Shown here one piece after another: positions 42,984-52,403 of a stretch of 64,000 nucleotides of DNA (positions are counted from its first letter, which is position 1; each line of letters starts with the position of its first letter). Source of the stretch: Firmicutes bacterium UBA5493 (lineage in GTDB: Bacteria > Bacillota > Limnochordia > Darwinibacteriales > Darwinibacteriaceae); assembly GCA_002424045.1 (NCBI GenBank), contig DIPH01000008.1, positions 36,713-100,712 on the forward strand. Reading direction: 5' to 3'. The notes under the pieces are model-generated. The model saw only the letters and a list, made by a program, of their open reading frames with translations. It was not told the origin of the DNA and did no database searches. Position numbers and translations under genes: made by a program.

Positions 42984-44384
42984 ATGAACGTGCTCGACTT
43001 TTCGGATAAGCGGTATTGGAGGCTTATTCTTGCAACAGGCCTCCCTATCATGGTGCAAAACCTGATCTTCAACAGCTTCACCCTGGTGGATAACATCCTC
43101 GTGGGTGGACTTGGTGAGGTGAACATCGCAGCCGTAGGAGTAGCGAACAAACTCACCTTCATCTATATGCTCTTTTTGTTTGGAATCAACAGCGGGACCA
43201 ATATCTTCAGTGCCCAGTATTGGGGAAAGCAGGATCTCAAAGGTGTTCGCAGAGTACTGGGTTTAAGCCTAGGCCTAGGTTTAACGGTGTCGATACCCTT
43301 TACCCTGATCGGCCTTTTTGCGCCCCATGTCATCATCGACATATTCAGTAATGATCCAGAGGTAATTAGGCTCGGAGCGAGCTACCTGGCTATCGTTGCC
43401 CTAACCTTTCCAATTAACGCCATCACCTCGTCCTTTGGCATGCAATCGCGGGGTGTTGGCAGGGCTAATGTTCCCTTGGTCTCGAGTACTGTAGGTTTTC
43501 TTTTCAACGCCTTTCTGGATTACGCCCTAATCTATGGCACGTTTGGTTTTCCCGCCATGGGAATCCAAGGAGCCGCGCTGGCCACCCTAATTTCTAAGCT
43601 CTTGGAGTGTTCCGTGCTTGTGGGAATTATCTATTACAAGAAGTACGAACTTGCAGCGAAGTTCAGCGAGTTCACGGGTTATAGCCGAGAATTCTTGCTG
43701 CGGTTTTTCCGTCCTGTACTCCCCGTCATCTTAAACGAGATGTTCTGGGCCGTGGGAGTCTCTTCCTACACATACTTTTATGGCGTTTTGGGAACTGAGG
43801 CGGTGGCAACCGTGCAGATTTTGGATGTGATCAACAGCATCTTCGTCGCCGCATTCATGGGATTAGGCCACGCCCTTGGAGCAGTTGTGGGTAATCTCAT
43901 TGGAGCAGGCGAAGAAGATACTGCAAGGATCTACGCCAAACGCTCTGCCCTAGTCAGCTTCGGCTTTGGCTTGGTGATGAGCTTTATGCTCTTGATGATC
44001 GCTCCCCTCTTCTTGAATTTCTTCAATATTAATGAGAGTACAAGGCAACTCTGCGAGCGGACAATCGTCGTCTACGCGATCTACATGATCCCTAAGGTCC
44101 TCAACCATTTGATGATTGTGGGTGTTCTTCGCGGAGGCGGAGACACCGTATTTGCCGGTATCATTGACGTGGGGGCCCCTTGGCTCATCGGGATTCCCAT
44201 GGCCTACCTGGGAGTCCGCGTTTTGGGCTGGCCTGTGTATCTGGTTATGGCCTTGATTAACCTGGAGGAGCTTACGAAAGCCTGCGCGGGAATCTGGAGG
44301 CTTCTATCGGGAAAATGGCTGCACAATCTCGTCAAAGATGGCGAACCCGAATGCCAGTTAGAAGAGGCACCTGAGATTGCCTAG
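42984..44384 (+). CDS. MATE-family multidrug efflux transporter
   Basis: 466 residues from ATG 42984 (GGGAGG). Twelve predicted membrane helices in two six-helix halves; typical N-terminus LPIMVQNLIFNSFTLVDNIL and the second-half counterpart PVILNEMFWAVGVSSYTYFY. Exchanges Na+ or H+ for cationic drugs or metabolites. The leader is short (about 25 nt). Confidence 0.92.
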   Translation: MNVLDFSDKRYWRLILATGLPIMVQNLIFNSFTLVDNILVGGLGEVNIAAVGVANKLTFIYMLFLFGINSGTNIFSAQYWGKQDLKGVRRVLGLSLGLGLTVSIPFTLIGLFAPHVIIDIFSNDPEVIRLGASYLAIVALTFPINAITSSFGMQSRGVGRANVPLVSSTVGFLFNAFLDYALIYGTFGFPAMGIQGAALATLISKLLECSVLVGIIYYKKYELAAKFSEFTGYSREFLLRFFRPVLPVILNEMFWAVGVSSYTYFYGVLGTEAVATVQILDVINSIFVAAFMGLGHALGAVVGNLIGAGEEDTARIYAKRSALVSFGFGLVMSFMLLMIAPLFLNFFNINESTRQLCERTIVVYAIYMIPKVLNHLMIVGVLRGGGDTVFAGIIDVGAPWLIGIPMAYLGVRVLGWPVYLVMALINLEELTKACAGIWRLLSGKWLHNLVKDGEPECQLEEAPEIA

Positions 44385-44397
44385 AGCGGAGACAGCA

Positions 44398-44428
44398 AAA
44401 CACCCGTAGACTTCAGCCCGCGGTGTTT
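44398..44428 (+). terminator. Possible weak terminator after the MATE gene
   Basis: AAACACC (44398-44404) pairs with GGTGTTT (44422-44428); 17-nt loop and no T-run, so only tentative. Confidence 0.35.
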
Positions 44429-44473
44429 GCGTTACCCGCCAATCGATTCAACTTCTGCAGGAAAGGATGGCAA

Positions 44474-46513
44474 ATGATCAATACTTTTTCACTTTCTACA
44501 CGAAATTGTCTTTGTTGCCGCTGGATTTTGATTGCGCTCTTGTGTTCTCTTATAGCCTTTGGGGTGACCTACATCACATGGAACCAGTACCTAGAGAAAG
44601 CGAACCAAGCTGCCATTGGACTTGTACTGTCGGCGTCCCAGTTCCTGTCATCAAACCTAAGCGCTTCTGGGGTGAGCACTTTAGATAATGTGGAAAGCCT
44701 TCAGCAATTAGAGGATAGCCTTACTAGGTTCTCTCAGCAGGATAATGGTATCGAACGTGCCTATCTGTATACGGCCATAGGTGGAGAGATCATCCACTTG
44801 GCGGAATCGCAAACACTTGGGGACTCTTGGTCCAACATAATAGCAACCCCCACCCTTATATCAGAACCACAACTCACTCGCCTAACCGACTTCGTGAGTG
44901 TGCTAATCCCCATCAAAAACCTGCAAACCGAAGAGACAATTGCAGTTCTGAGGGCTGATTTCCAGACCAATGAATTGTACAAAGAAGCAGTCATGCATGC
45001 CACTCACGCCCTCCTAGTTGTGGTGTCTGTGACTCTGCTTTTGGTTTCGTGTTATTGGCTAAAAAAAAAGAACCGTGAACTCGAGAAGAATGAACGCAGC
45101 AGATCGGCGCTTCTTTCACAGTTGCCTGGTATGGCCTACCGGTGCAAGAACGACAAAGACTGGACAATGCTGTTTGTTTCGGATGGTTGTCATGACCTCA
45201 CGGGCTATTTGCCAGAGAGCCTACTATTGAACCGAGATCTATCTTACAAAGACATGATCAGCCCAGAGCATCGCACTACGTTGCGAGGTGAATGGGAACG
45301 TGTTCTTACAACGAGAACACAGTTCCGTGCAGAATATCAAATAGTAACGGCCACGGGAGAGGAAAAATGGGTCTTAGAAATGGGACAGGGTGTCTATGAT
45401 CAACAAGGCGAAGTGGGAGCCCTCGAAGGCCTGATCATTGACATTACAGAGCAAAGAATTTGCGGCGAGAAGATTCAGTACATGCATGATCACGATCTTC
45501 TGACTGGCTTACATAATCGAAGATTTTATGAACGAGCAAAACAGCAAATGGCCGCAGACCAGAGCCTTCTGCCACTCTCAATCGTCATTGCTGACATCAA
45601 TAGCCTCAAGATGGTTAATGGTGCTTTTGGGTATAAAGCAGGAGATCAACTGCTTTCAGAAACCGCGAGTATTCTTCGAGCCTGCCTGCAGACAACAGGT
45701 ATTGCGGCTAGAACCGGAGGCAATGAATTTCGGATGCTTCTCCCGAATGTTACTGGCGAAATGGCACAAGAAATCGCAGAGCGAATTTTGAGCTCATGTG
45801 CAGCACATAATGAAAACTCCTCTGAGTCCTTCAGCATCAACATATCACTGGCACTTGGTACTGCGGAAAATGGCGATAGGACTATTGATGAAGTAGAAAG
45901 TGAAGCAGAACAGACCCTGCGTCAGCGGAAACTCATTAACCGGGCCAATCCGCACAGTACCATGCTCTCATCTATTATGGCAGCGCTTTATGCGTGCAGC
46001 CAAGAAACTGAAGAGCATTCCCGCAGGCTTGCTACCTTATCTACCATGGTTGGCAGAAATCTAGGCCTTCCGCGAAAGAGCCTTGATGAGTTAGAACTCT
46101 TAGCACTGCTCCATGATGTAGGGAAAGTTGGCATCGATGACCGGGTTCTCAACAAACAAGGAAAGCTAAATGAGGAAGAATGGACCCTCATGAAGAAACA
46201 CCCAAAGATTGGCTATAGGATTGCCATGTCTTCAAGCGCACTTGAGTCCATCGCGCCCTACATCCTTACCCATCACGAACGGTGGGATGGTACCGGTTAT
46301 CCTCAAGGGCTTCAAGGCGAAGAAGTACCATTGCTCTCACGGATCCTAGCAGTTGTGGACGCCTATGATGCCATGACTGAAGACCGGATATACAGACAAG
46401 CCATGGACAAGCAAAGTGCACTGGCAGAGATAGAAAGAAACGCCGGTACTCAGTTTGATCCGCAAATTGTAGACATATTTGTACAAAACATGAAAGCATC
46501 CAATAAACTATAA
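44474..46513 (+). CDS. Membrane PAS-GGDEF(degenerate)-HD-GYP signalling protein
   Basis: 679 residues from ATG 44474 (AGGAAAGGA). Helix about 17-37, extracellular sensor about 40-175, helix about 178-197, PAS about 212-330, GGDEF-like domain about 335-490 and HD-GYP about 500-679. The GGDEF signature reads GGNEF (415-419), and the usual FDIDxFKxxND region is DINSLKMVNG, so cyclase activity is doubtful. The HD-GYP part is complete: LHDVGK (546-551) and HHERWDGTGYP (600-610). Predicted role: c-di-GMP hydrolysis under control of an external signal. Confidence 0.92.
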   Translation: MINTFSLSTRNCLCCRWILIALLCSLIAFGVTYITWNQYLEKANQAAIGLVLSASQFLSSNLSASGVSTLDNVESLQQLEDSLTRFSQQDNGIERAYLYTAIGGEIIHLAESQTLGDSWSNIIATPTLISEPQLTRLTDFVSVLIPIKNLQTEETIAVLRADFQTNELYKEAVMHATHALLVVVSVTLLLVSCYWLKKKNRELEKNERSRSALLSQLPGMAYRCKNDKDWTMLFVSDGCHDLTGYLPESLLLNRDLSYKDMISPEHRTTLRGEWERVLTTRTQFRAEYQIVTATGEEKWVLEMGQGVYDQQGEVGALEGLIIDITEQRICGEKIQYMHDHDLLTGLHNRRFYERAKQQMAADQSLLPLSIVIADINSLKMVNGAFGYKAGDQLLSETASILRACLQTTGIAARTGGNEFRMLLPNVTGEMAQEIAERILSSCAAHNENSSESFSINISLALGTAENGDRTIDEVESEAEQTLRQRKLINRANPHSTMLSSIMAALYACSQETEEHSRRLATLSTMVGRNLGLPRKSLDELELLALLHDVGKVGIDDRVLNKQGKLNEEEWTLMKKHPKIGYRIAMSSSALESIAPYILTHHERWDGTGYPQGLQGEEVPLLSRILAVVDAYDAMTEDRIYRQAMDKQSALAEIERNAGTQFDPQIVDIFVQNMKASNKL

Positions 46514-46587
46514 CCAAGTCAAAAGGGAATTAGTCGTAGTATCATTTCGTCTGTTCTAATGGATCTCATGATCAGGAGGGTAGCGAT

Positions 46588-47157
46588 GTGAAACTCATTA
46601 AGCAAATTAAGGAATACCAACCCTTTAACGAGCAAGAAGTGATGGATCGGATTTTGATCTTAGATCTCCTAAAAAAGGAAAAGGACATTTTTCACCGCGA
46701 ACATAAAGCAGCTCATATGACCGCTTCGGCTTGGGTTGTTAATCCAGAGCGGACCAAAGTGTTGATGGCCTATCATAATATCTATAATTCATGGTCGTGG
46801 ATGGGAGGGCACGCGGACGGAGAGCAAGACTTGCTCAAAGTTGCCATACGAGAGGTACAGGAGGAAAGTGGCCTCGAAAACGTCCACTGTGTTGCGGAGG
46901 GCATTTTTTCACTGGAGGCCTTGACTGTGGACGGGCATATAAAGCATCATGCATATGTTTCATCCCATCTTCACCTAAATCTTACCTACCTCTTGGAAGC
47001 AGACGAGAGTGAGAAAATATCTGTAAAGGCTGACGAAAACAGTGGAGTAGCCTGGTTTGACCTGGAAGAAGCGGTGAGAGCATCCTCCGAGCCATGGTTC
47101 CGAGAACACATTTATGGCAAATTAAATGAGAAACTAAAAGACAAAAACCCCGGTTGA
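46588..47157 (+). CDS. Nudix hydrolase
   Basis: 189 residues, GTG start after AGGAGGG. The complete Nudix box GX5EX7REUXEEXGU lies at about 73-96 (GGHADGEQDLL and REVQEESGL), giving the Mg-binding glutamates. Hydrolyses a nucleoside-diphosphate-linked compound; substrate not assignable. The long N-terminal extension (about 40 residues) before the domain is typical of a Firmicutes subgroup. The end of the gene lies inside its own terminator hairpin. Confidence 0.92.
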   Translation: MKLIKQIKEYQPFNEQEVMDRILILDLLKKEKDIFHREHKAAHMTASAWVVNPERTKVLMAYHNIYNSWSWMGGHADGEQDLLKVAIREVQEESGLENVHCVAEGIFSLEALTVDGHIKHHAYVSSHLHLNLTYLLEADESEKISVKADENSGVAWFDLEEAVRASSEPWFREHIYGKLNEKLKDKNPG

Positions 47158-47167
47158 TCGGGGTTTT
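47144..47167. terminator. Terminator overlapping the Nudix stop codon, shared with mscS
   Basis: AAAACCCCG (47144-47152), 6-nt loop, CGGGGTTTT (47159-47167), with T-tract on both strands. The stem includes the last Nudix codons and the TGA. It serves the convergent MscS gene too (ends 47187). Confidence 0.88.
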
Positions 47168-47186
47168 ATCATGAATACCTTTTCAG

Positions 47187-47984
47187 TTAGTTTGTGGAAG
47201 TGAGGTGTACATCTAGCTGCTGGTAGGGGATCTCAATCCCAGCCTCATTAAACGCGTCCACAACATCCTCTAAGAAGGCAAAACGCATGGTCCAATAATC
47301 GGCATTTTTCGCCCAGAGACGTACATAGACTATGTATCCATGCGCGCCATGGGCACCAACTACAACAACGGGCTCCGGATCTTGGAGGACAAGCGGGTTG
47401 TTGTCTGCAACCTGGCGAATGACTTCCTTGGCGCGCCTAATATCAGAGTTAAAGGATACGTCAATCTGCAAGTTCGCCCGGCGGGTGTCATATGCGGAAT
47501 AGTTAATACCGCTAGAATTGGACAGTTGTGCGTTGGGAATGATTACCTTCTGATTATCGGGGGTTTTGAGAATGGTGTGAAAGACTTGAATCTCCATGAC
47601 TGTACCGGAAAATCCTGAGGCTTCGATAAAGTCACCAACTTTAAACGGCTTAAGGAAAAGAATCAAAATTCCACCGGCAAAATTCGCTAGACTACCTTGA
47701 AAAGCTAAGCCCACAGCTAAACTCGCTGCACCCAAAATCGCGGCGAAGGTGGTTATTTCAATTCCAACCGTAGCTGCCACAGTCAGAACAAGCAAGACCT
47801 TAAGAGTCATGCTCACCAAGGGTGACAAGAATGAATGAAGGGATTCATCCACATGGACCTTATCCATTCGTCGCTCTATGAGGTCCAATATGAATTCTAT
47901 CAGTCTCTTTCCCACGAACCAGATCAAGACTGCTAACGCAACCCGGCCCACATAGGTCGTGAGAAGGGCTATTATAGTTTCCAT
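47187..47984 (-). CDS. mscS: Small-conductance mechanosensitive channel (MscS family)
   Basis: 265 residues. Three N-terminal helices, then the conserved pore helix and beta-domain: AILGAASLAVGLAFQGSLAN (about 83-102) with its Ala/Gly packing, FKVGDFIEASGFSGTVMEIQ (about 114-133) and TPDNQKVIIPNAQL. Opens under membrane tension to release solutes in osmotic downshock. Length (286 in E. coli) and motifs are close to canonical. GGAGAGG ribosome site. Confidence 0.95.
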   Translation of the reverse strand: METIIALLTTYVGRVALAVLIWFVGKRLIEFILDLIERRMDKVHVDESLHSFLSPLVSMTLKVLLVLTVAATVGIEITTFAAILGAASLAVGLAFQGSLANFAGGILILFLKPFKVGDFIEASGFSGTVMEIQVFHTILKTPDNQKVIIPNAQLSNSSGINYSAYDTRRANLQIDVSFNSDIRRAKEVIRQVADNNPLVLQDPEPVVVVGAHGAHGYIVYVRLWAKNADYWTMRFAFLEDVVDAFNEAGIEIPYQQLDVHLTSTN

Positions 47985-48194
47985 TACAAATCCTCTCCTT
48001 TGCTATTAGATCTTCTTCTCCAAGAATGGGTGCAACCCCTTCAGTATTGGCACCTGTATTCAAAAAATGCAAATTCTTAGCTTTAAGTTTCGGAAAAACT
48101 AACGAACAGGAAATCATCTCACCATGAGGAATATAAGGACATTAGAACGAGTACGTGCTTCGTTTTGGACTTATTGGAGGAAGGAGTAATTATT

Positions 48195-49319
48195 ATGCAA
48201 GGAACGATATCTGTTAGAAACCTCGTTAAGACTTTCGTATCAAAGGATGAAACGGTCACTGCCCTTGACAACGTAACTTTAACCACCCCGCCCAATAGGA
48301 TCTTGACTCTCCTAGGCCCTTCCGGATGTGGAAAAACCACGCTTCTGCGGTGTATTGCCGGACTGGAAAGCCCCGATTCTGGGGAGATTTTGATTGGCGA
48401 CGAAGTGGTGTGGTCGAAAGAGAAGGCAATATCCTTGCCCCCAGAACGCCGTGGGCTCGGAATGGTGTTTCAATCGTATGCAATCTGGCCCCATATGACT
48501 GTTTTTGGTAATGTGGCCTATCCCCTGCAAATGCGAAAAGTGCCAAAACCAGAGGTGGAGAAACAAGTCAAGAAGATTCTCTCCCTTGTCCAGCTTGATG
48601 GTTATGAAAACCGCCCTGCCACAAACCTCAGTGGTGGACAACAACAGAGGGTTGCCCTAGCACGGGCTTTGGTTGCTGAACCTAAAGTGATTCTTTTCGA
48701 CGAGCCCCTCAGCAACCTAGACGCCAAACTCCGTGAAAGTACCCGTAAGGAGCTGAGAGAGTTCCTATCGGAGCTGGCCATATCTGCCATCTACGTGACC
48801 CATGATCAGGTGGAGGCTCTAACCATATCTGATGACATTGCTGTAATGCGTAAGGGCATCGTCGTTGAACGGGGGACGCCCCAAGACATCTACCTGCGCT
48901 CTAACAATAGGTTCGTCGTAGACTTCATCGGCAGGGCAAACTTCCTTGAGGCCACAATCAAATCATACCAAAGTGCCAATCGTTGCACAGTAACCAGCCC
49001 CTTAGGCGATATTATCTGTAATGCTCCAGAGGGACTTGAGACAGGAACTTCTGTGACAATCTATACTCGTCCGGAGTCGTTCACGGTGGTACCCCCTGAA
49101 TCGTCTCCCCTTGATAATGAGTTTGAGGCTACTGTCACTAATATTCTATTTGCCGGGGAAGCTCATGAGGTAGAGTTCACCATAGGCAAAGCGACTGTAC
49201 TGGCGAAAATGGAGTTTGACGTTCCGCTTAACAAGGGCGATAAGGTAAGGCTCTATATTGACCCAGAGTGGTGTCGTGTCCTGAGGCCACAAGTTCTCAA
49301 CCCGCAAGAGGAGGTCTAG
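48195..49319 (+). CDS. Ferric-iron-type ABC importer ATPase (FbpC-like)
   Basis: 374 residues from ATG 48195 (GGAAGGAG). Walker A GPSGCGKTT (about 40-48), signature LSGGQQQRVALARAL (about 141-155), Walker B ILFDEPLSNLDAKLR, H-loop VTHDQ, then a TOBE-like regulatory domain (about 240-374). FbpC/PotA group. Partner of the fused permease two bases downstream. Substrate Fe3+ or possibly phosphonate or thiamine-like compound, since the subfamily overlaps. Confidence 0.9.
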   Translation: MQGTISVRNLVKTFVSKDETVTALDNVTLTTPPNRILTLLGPSGCGKTTLLRCIAGLESPDSGEILIGDEVVWSKEKAISLPPERRGLGMVFQSYAIWPHMTVFGNVAYPLQMRKVPKPEVEKQVKKILSLVQLDGYENRPATNLSGGQQQRVALARALVAEPKVILFDEPLSNLDAKLRESTRKELREFLSELAISAIYVTHDQVEALTISDDIAVMRKGIVVERGTPQDIYLRSNNRFVVDFIGRANFLEATIKSYQSANRCTVTSPLGDIICNAPEGLETGTSVTIYTRPESFTVVPPESSPLDNEFEATVTNILFAGEAHEVEFTIGKATVLAKMEFDVPLNKGDKVRLYIDPEWCRVLRPQVLNPQEEV

Positions 49320-49321
49320 CC

Positions 49322-51061
49322 GTGCTTAATCAGACGAATCGCCATGTCCCCCTTAATGCTTTGCTTATTCTTATTGTGGGTGCGTTGACAGTCGGCCCCG
49401 TCTTGATGCTCGTCATCGGTAGCTTTTCCGAGGGAATCGGCGCTATGGGCCAGTTCACGCTGGATAAGTATATATCCGCTTACGGGAACCCCACCCTTCC
49501 CACTACCCTTTCCAACACAATAATTTTCACTTTGGGAACGGCCCTTTTCTCAACAATACTTGGTGCCCTTTTGGCCTATTTAAGCGTTCGAACCGACATC
49601 CCTCTTAAGGGTTTGTTTGCCTTTCTTCCTATCGTACCTATGATGATTCCCCATGTGCTTTTTTCCTCAGCATGGATAACCTTACTGAACCCGACGAACG
49701 GCATGTTCAATGTTATGATTCGAAATCTCTTCGGATTGGCCAGTGGCCCCTTCAATATCTACTCCCTTGGAGGGATGATTTTCCTCGAAGGAATGCTAGA
49801 CTTGCCTGTCACGTACCTTGTCATGGCCCCGGCCATGGTTTCCTTCGATACCAAACTTGAAGAAGCGGCACGAGTGAGCGGAGCCTCGAATTATCACACC
49901 TTGCGGACCGTCACATTACCCGTACTAAGACCAGCCCTTCTTGCCACCTTTACCCTGGCCATTATCCGCAGCCTGGCGTCCTTTGCTGTCCCCCGTATGG
50001 TGGGAGTACCAGGACGAATTTATGTTCTAACCACCCACATTTACCGTATGATCTCGATCGGCTGGTCACCTGACTATGGTCAGGCTGCAGCCATCGGTAT
50101 CATTGTGTTGGCAGTAGCTATCGTCCTTGTTTACTTATATCGCCACCTGATTTCCGAGAGCTCCCAGTATGTAACGGTTACGGGGAAGGGATTCCGCCCG
50201 ACAGAGATAAAACTTGGCCGTGCCAAATACCCTCTGTTCATTCTGTGTCTGGTGTTCTTCGCGTTGTTGGTGGTCATTCCCGTCGCCACGCTAATCTACA
50301 TGTCGTTCTTGCCCTATACCATGGTACCAAGTGCAAGGGCGTTCAGTATGATGGGGCTCTCTAACTGGCAGGCTGTAACTGGAAACCCAATCATATTAAG
50401 GGCCCTGAAGAATTCCGCCTTCCTAGCTATAGTTGGATCTACGATCGCCATTGGGCTCTCGCTTTTCATCGCCTATGTGATTGTGAAGGTCAAGAGCAAG
50501 GCAAGCTCATTTCTTGAATCTCTTACGTTCTTGTCCTTCTCCTTTCCAGGCATGATCATCGGCGTTGGCTTTATGTGGTTCTTGGTAAAGACCCCTATTT
50601 ACGCGACGATCTGGGGGTTACTCGTGGCTTATGTAGGAACCTACCTGCCCTATGGAGTGCGCCCCCTACGCAGTGCCTTCATGCAAATCGATGAAGAGCT
50701 AGAAGAGTCAGCCCGGGTTTTCGGCGCAAGCTTCCTACGCTCACTAAAGGATATTGTTGTCCCCCTTATCGCGCCCGGCGTAATCTCAGCTTGGGTCTTG
50801 ACAGCTTGTATGTTCATCCGTGAACTGAGCGTATCTGTAGTGCTGTCACGTCCGGGCACCGAGGTGCTTACCGTGGAGATTATGAAGCTCGCGGACGATG
50901 GCAGGTGGGGCCAAGTTGCAGCTTTAGGGCTGATCATGGCGGGTCTATCGACTGCACTTGTCCTTGGGGCTAATCTTTTGAGTCGGCCGTTATCTCAAAG
51001 CAAGATCAAAAGAGTCAAGACAGACACTCCAGTAAATACAAGTGCTCTTCCTGTCCCATAG
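49322..51061 (+). CDS. Ferric-iron-type ABC importer permease, fused two-domain (FbpB-like)
   Basis: 579 residues from GTG 49322, after AGAGGAGGT at the end of the ATPase gene. About twelve helices; two copies of the permease EAA loop, KLEEAARVSGASNYHTLRTV (about 178-197) and ELEESARVFGASFLRSLKDI (about 459-478), show that both membrane domains are in one chain, as in FbpB. Terminator follows. Confidence 0.92.
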   Translation: MLNQTNRHVPLNALLILIVGALTVGPVLMLVIGSFSEGIGAMGQFTLDKYISAYGNPTLPTTLSNTIIFTLGTALFSTILGALLAYLSVRTDIPLKGLFAFLPIVPMMIPHVLFSSAWITLLNPTNGMFNVMIRNLFGLASGPFNIYSLGGMIFLEGMLDLPVTYLVMAPAMVSFDTKLEEAARVSGASNYHTLRTVTLPVLRPALLATFTLAIIRSLASFAVPRMVGVPGRIYVLTTHIYRMISIGWSPDYGQAAAIGIIVLAVAIVLVYLYRHLISESSQYVTVTGKGFRPTEIKLGRAKYPLFILCLVFFALLVVIPVATLIYMSFLPYTMVPSARAFSMMGLSNWQAVTGNPIILRALKNSAFLAIVGSTIAIGLSLFIAYVIVKVKSKASSFLESLTFLSFSFPGMIIGVGFMWFLVKTPIYATIWGLLVAYVGTYLPYGVRPLRSAFMQIDEELEESARVFGASFLRSLKDIVVPLIAPGVISAWVLTACMFIRELSVSVVLSRPGTEVLTVEIMKLADDGRWGQVAALGLIMAGLSTALVLGANLLSRPLSQSKIKRVKTDTPVNTSALPVP

Positions 51062-51075
51062 TTGATCCAAAACGC

Positions 51076-51111
51076 AAACAGGCTACCTCCAGGAAAGAAG
51101 GCAGCCTGTTT
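51076..51111. terminator. Terminator between the convergent FbpB- and FbpA-like genes
   Basis: AAACAGGCT (51076-51084) and AGCCTGTTT (51103-51111) with a T-rich tail on the plus strand. Confidence 0.8.
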
Positions 51112-51125
51112 TTCTTCGTTCTTGT

Positions 51126-52142
51126 CTAGAAGATGGTCTGGAAAACTTCGGACCACTTCTGAATCTCTTCATCGGATAGTTCCCGCAAAGGTATGACTTC
51201 GGCGTCCGCAATACCATCAATCGGTGGAAAAACACCTTCATAGAGAACCCACTCACCCACATCTGTGGCAAGCATATTTGCTGCGGCCTGTGAGAGCCAA
51301 TAATCCATGAACAGCTTACCAGCATTTGGCCTTGGCGCATTCGCCGCTAGTGCAATGCCTCTAGCCGAACCCATTAGAGGCTGACCATCAAGCCTAGCCC
51401 AATCTAGGGGCGCAGGAGCGCGAGTTACAATGTACTTGGGCATCGAAATACCGATATGTTTTTCACCGGTTTCGATAGGACCTGGAGTTGGGCCAAAAGA
51501 GGCTACAAACATGGGCCTGTTCGCAGCAAGACCACGCAAGAAGTCCATCCATTCAGCCTCTGTTGCAAAGACGTTTTCTTTGAGTCCCACAAGCCAGGTA
51601 ATGGTTGTGGCATGGGTAATTGGATCTGGCATGACAATCCTATCACGCCACTTTGGATCAGCAAGATCCGCGTATGATCTAGGAACCTCTGCCGGGTCCA
51701 CGAGCTCCGAGTTGTAAATGAGGGCTACGGTCTCAATGCCAAACTGTTGGATGACGCCATCGGGATCCTTAGACCATTCTGGATAATTCTCGGTCACTGG
51801 CGATACATATTCGGCTAAGACACCAAATTCCTTCAAAATCTGTAGGACAGGTAGAGGTCCCTGCAAAACATCTGCGACCAAACGACCGGCTTGAAACTCG
51901 GTCTGCACTGTTGGGATATAAACTGCCGTGGAAACACGGGTGTACTCGCCCACAACATCGTACTCGGCTTCGAAGGCCTCCATGATTGATTCTACACCCG
52001 TAATATTCGCATAGAATACGGCCTTACCTTCTTGCCTTGCATCCTCCAACAATGGGTGCTCACTAGCTAGGGTTGTGCCTGCGGCCATGGCCAAAACAAG
52101 GCTGAACACGACCAGTAAACGGGCAATGTCTCTTGGTTTCAT
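51126..52142 (-). CDS. Ferric-iron-type ABC solute-binding protein (FbpA-like)
   Basis: 338 residues with a signal peptide about 1-26 (cut near LASE), no lipobox. Cluster D/2-type binding protein: EGKAVFYANITGVESIMEAF, VADVLQGPLPVLQILKEFG, GIETVALIYNSELV. FbpA proteins bind Fe3+ by Tyr pairs; the Tyr at VGEYTRVSTAVYIPT could serve. Encoded convergently to its presumed ATPase and permease, which is unusual. Close relatives bind 2-aminoethylphosphonate or thiamine, so the metal is not certain. Confidence 0.82.
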   Translation of the reverse strand: MKPRDIARLLVVFSLVLAMAAGTTLASEHPLLEDARQEGKAVFYANITGVESIMEAFEAEYDVVGEYTRVSTAVYIPTVQTEFQAGRLVADVLQGPLPVLQILKEFGVLAEYVSPVTENYPEWSKDPDGVIQQFGIETVALIYNSELVDPAEVPRSYADLADPKWRDRIVMPDPITHATTITWLVGLKENVFATEAEWMDFLRGLAANRPMFVASFGPTPGPIETGEKHIGISMPKYIVTRAPAPLDWARLDGQPLMGSARGIALAANAPRPNAGKLFMDYWLSQAAANMLATDVGEWVLYEGVFPPIDGIADAEVIPLRELSDEEIQKWSEVFQTIF

Positions 52143-52341
52143 TGTCTTTCCTCCTACTGTTATTGTTATGTACCATCAATATGGAGTAATTTCGGTGTGC
52201 TCCTTCCAACTCCTGCTTGTGCCACTGCTTTTCCCATGTGAAAAAGCCGGGCTCCACTGCCTCGCGATCAGCCTGGTTCGTTTCAGAGCGCCTCTAACTA
52301 GAAATTGCAAACGCTGGTATTCTTGAATATGTCGGTTCTTC

Positions 52342-52375
52342 AACAACCAGATTGGGGTTGTTTTGGGGTTGTTTA
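52342..52375. repeat. Small hairpin and tandem 11-mer in the RNase Z-FbpA intergenic region
   Basis: AACAACC (52342-52348) pairs with GGTTGTT (52356-52362), and GGGGTTGTTTT (52354-52364) is repeated with one change at 52365-52375. No T-tract for the minus-strand RNase Z gene. The rest of 52143-52403 holds nothing I can identify. Confidence 0.5.
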
Positions 52376-52403
52376 ATGAAGATGAAACATGCAGGAAGGT
52401 GTA

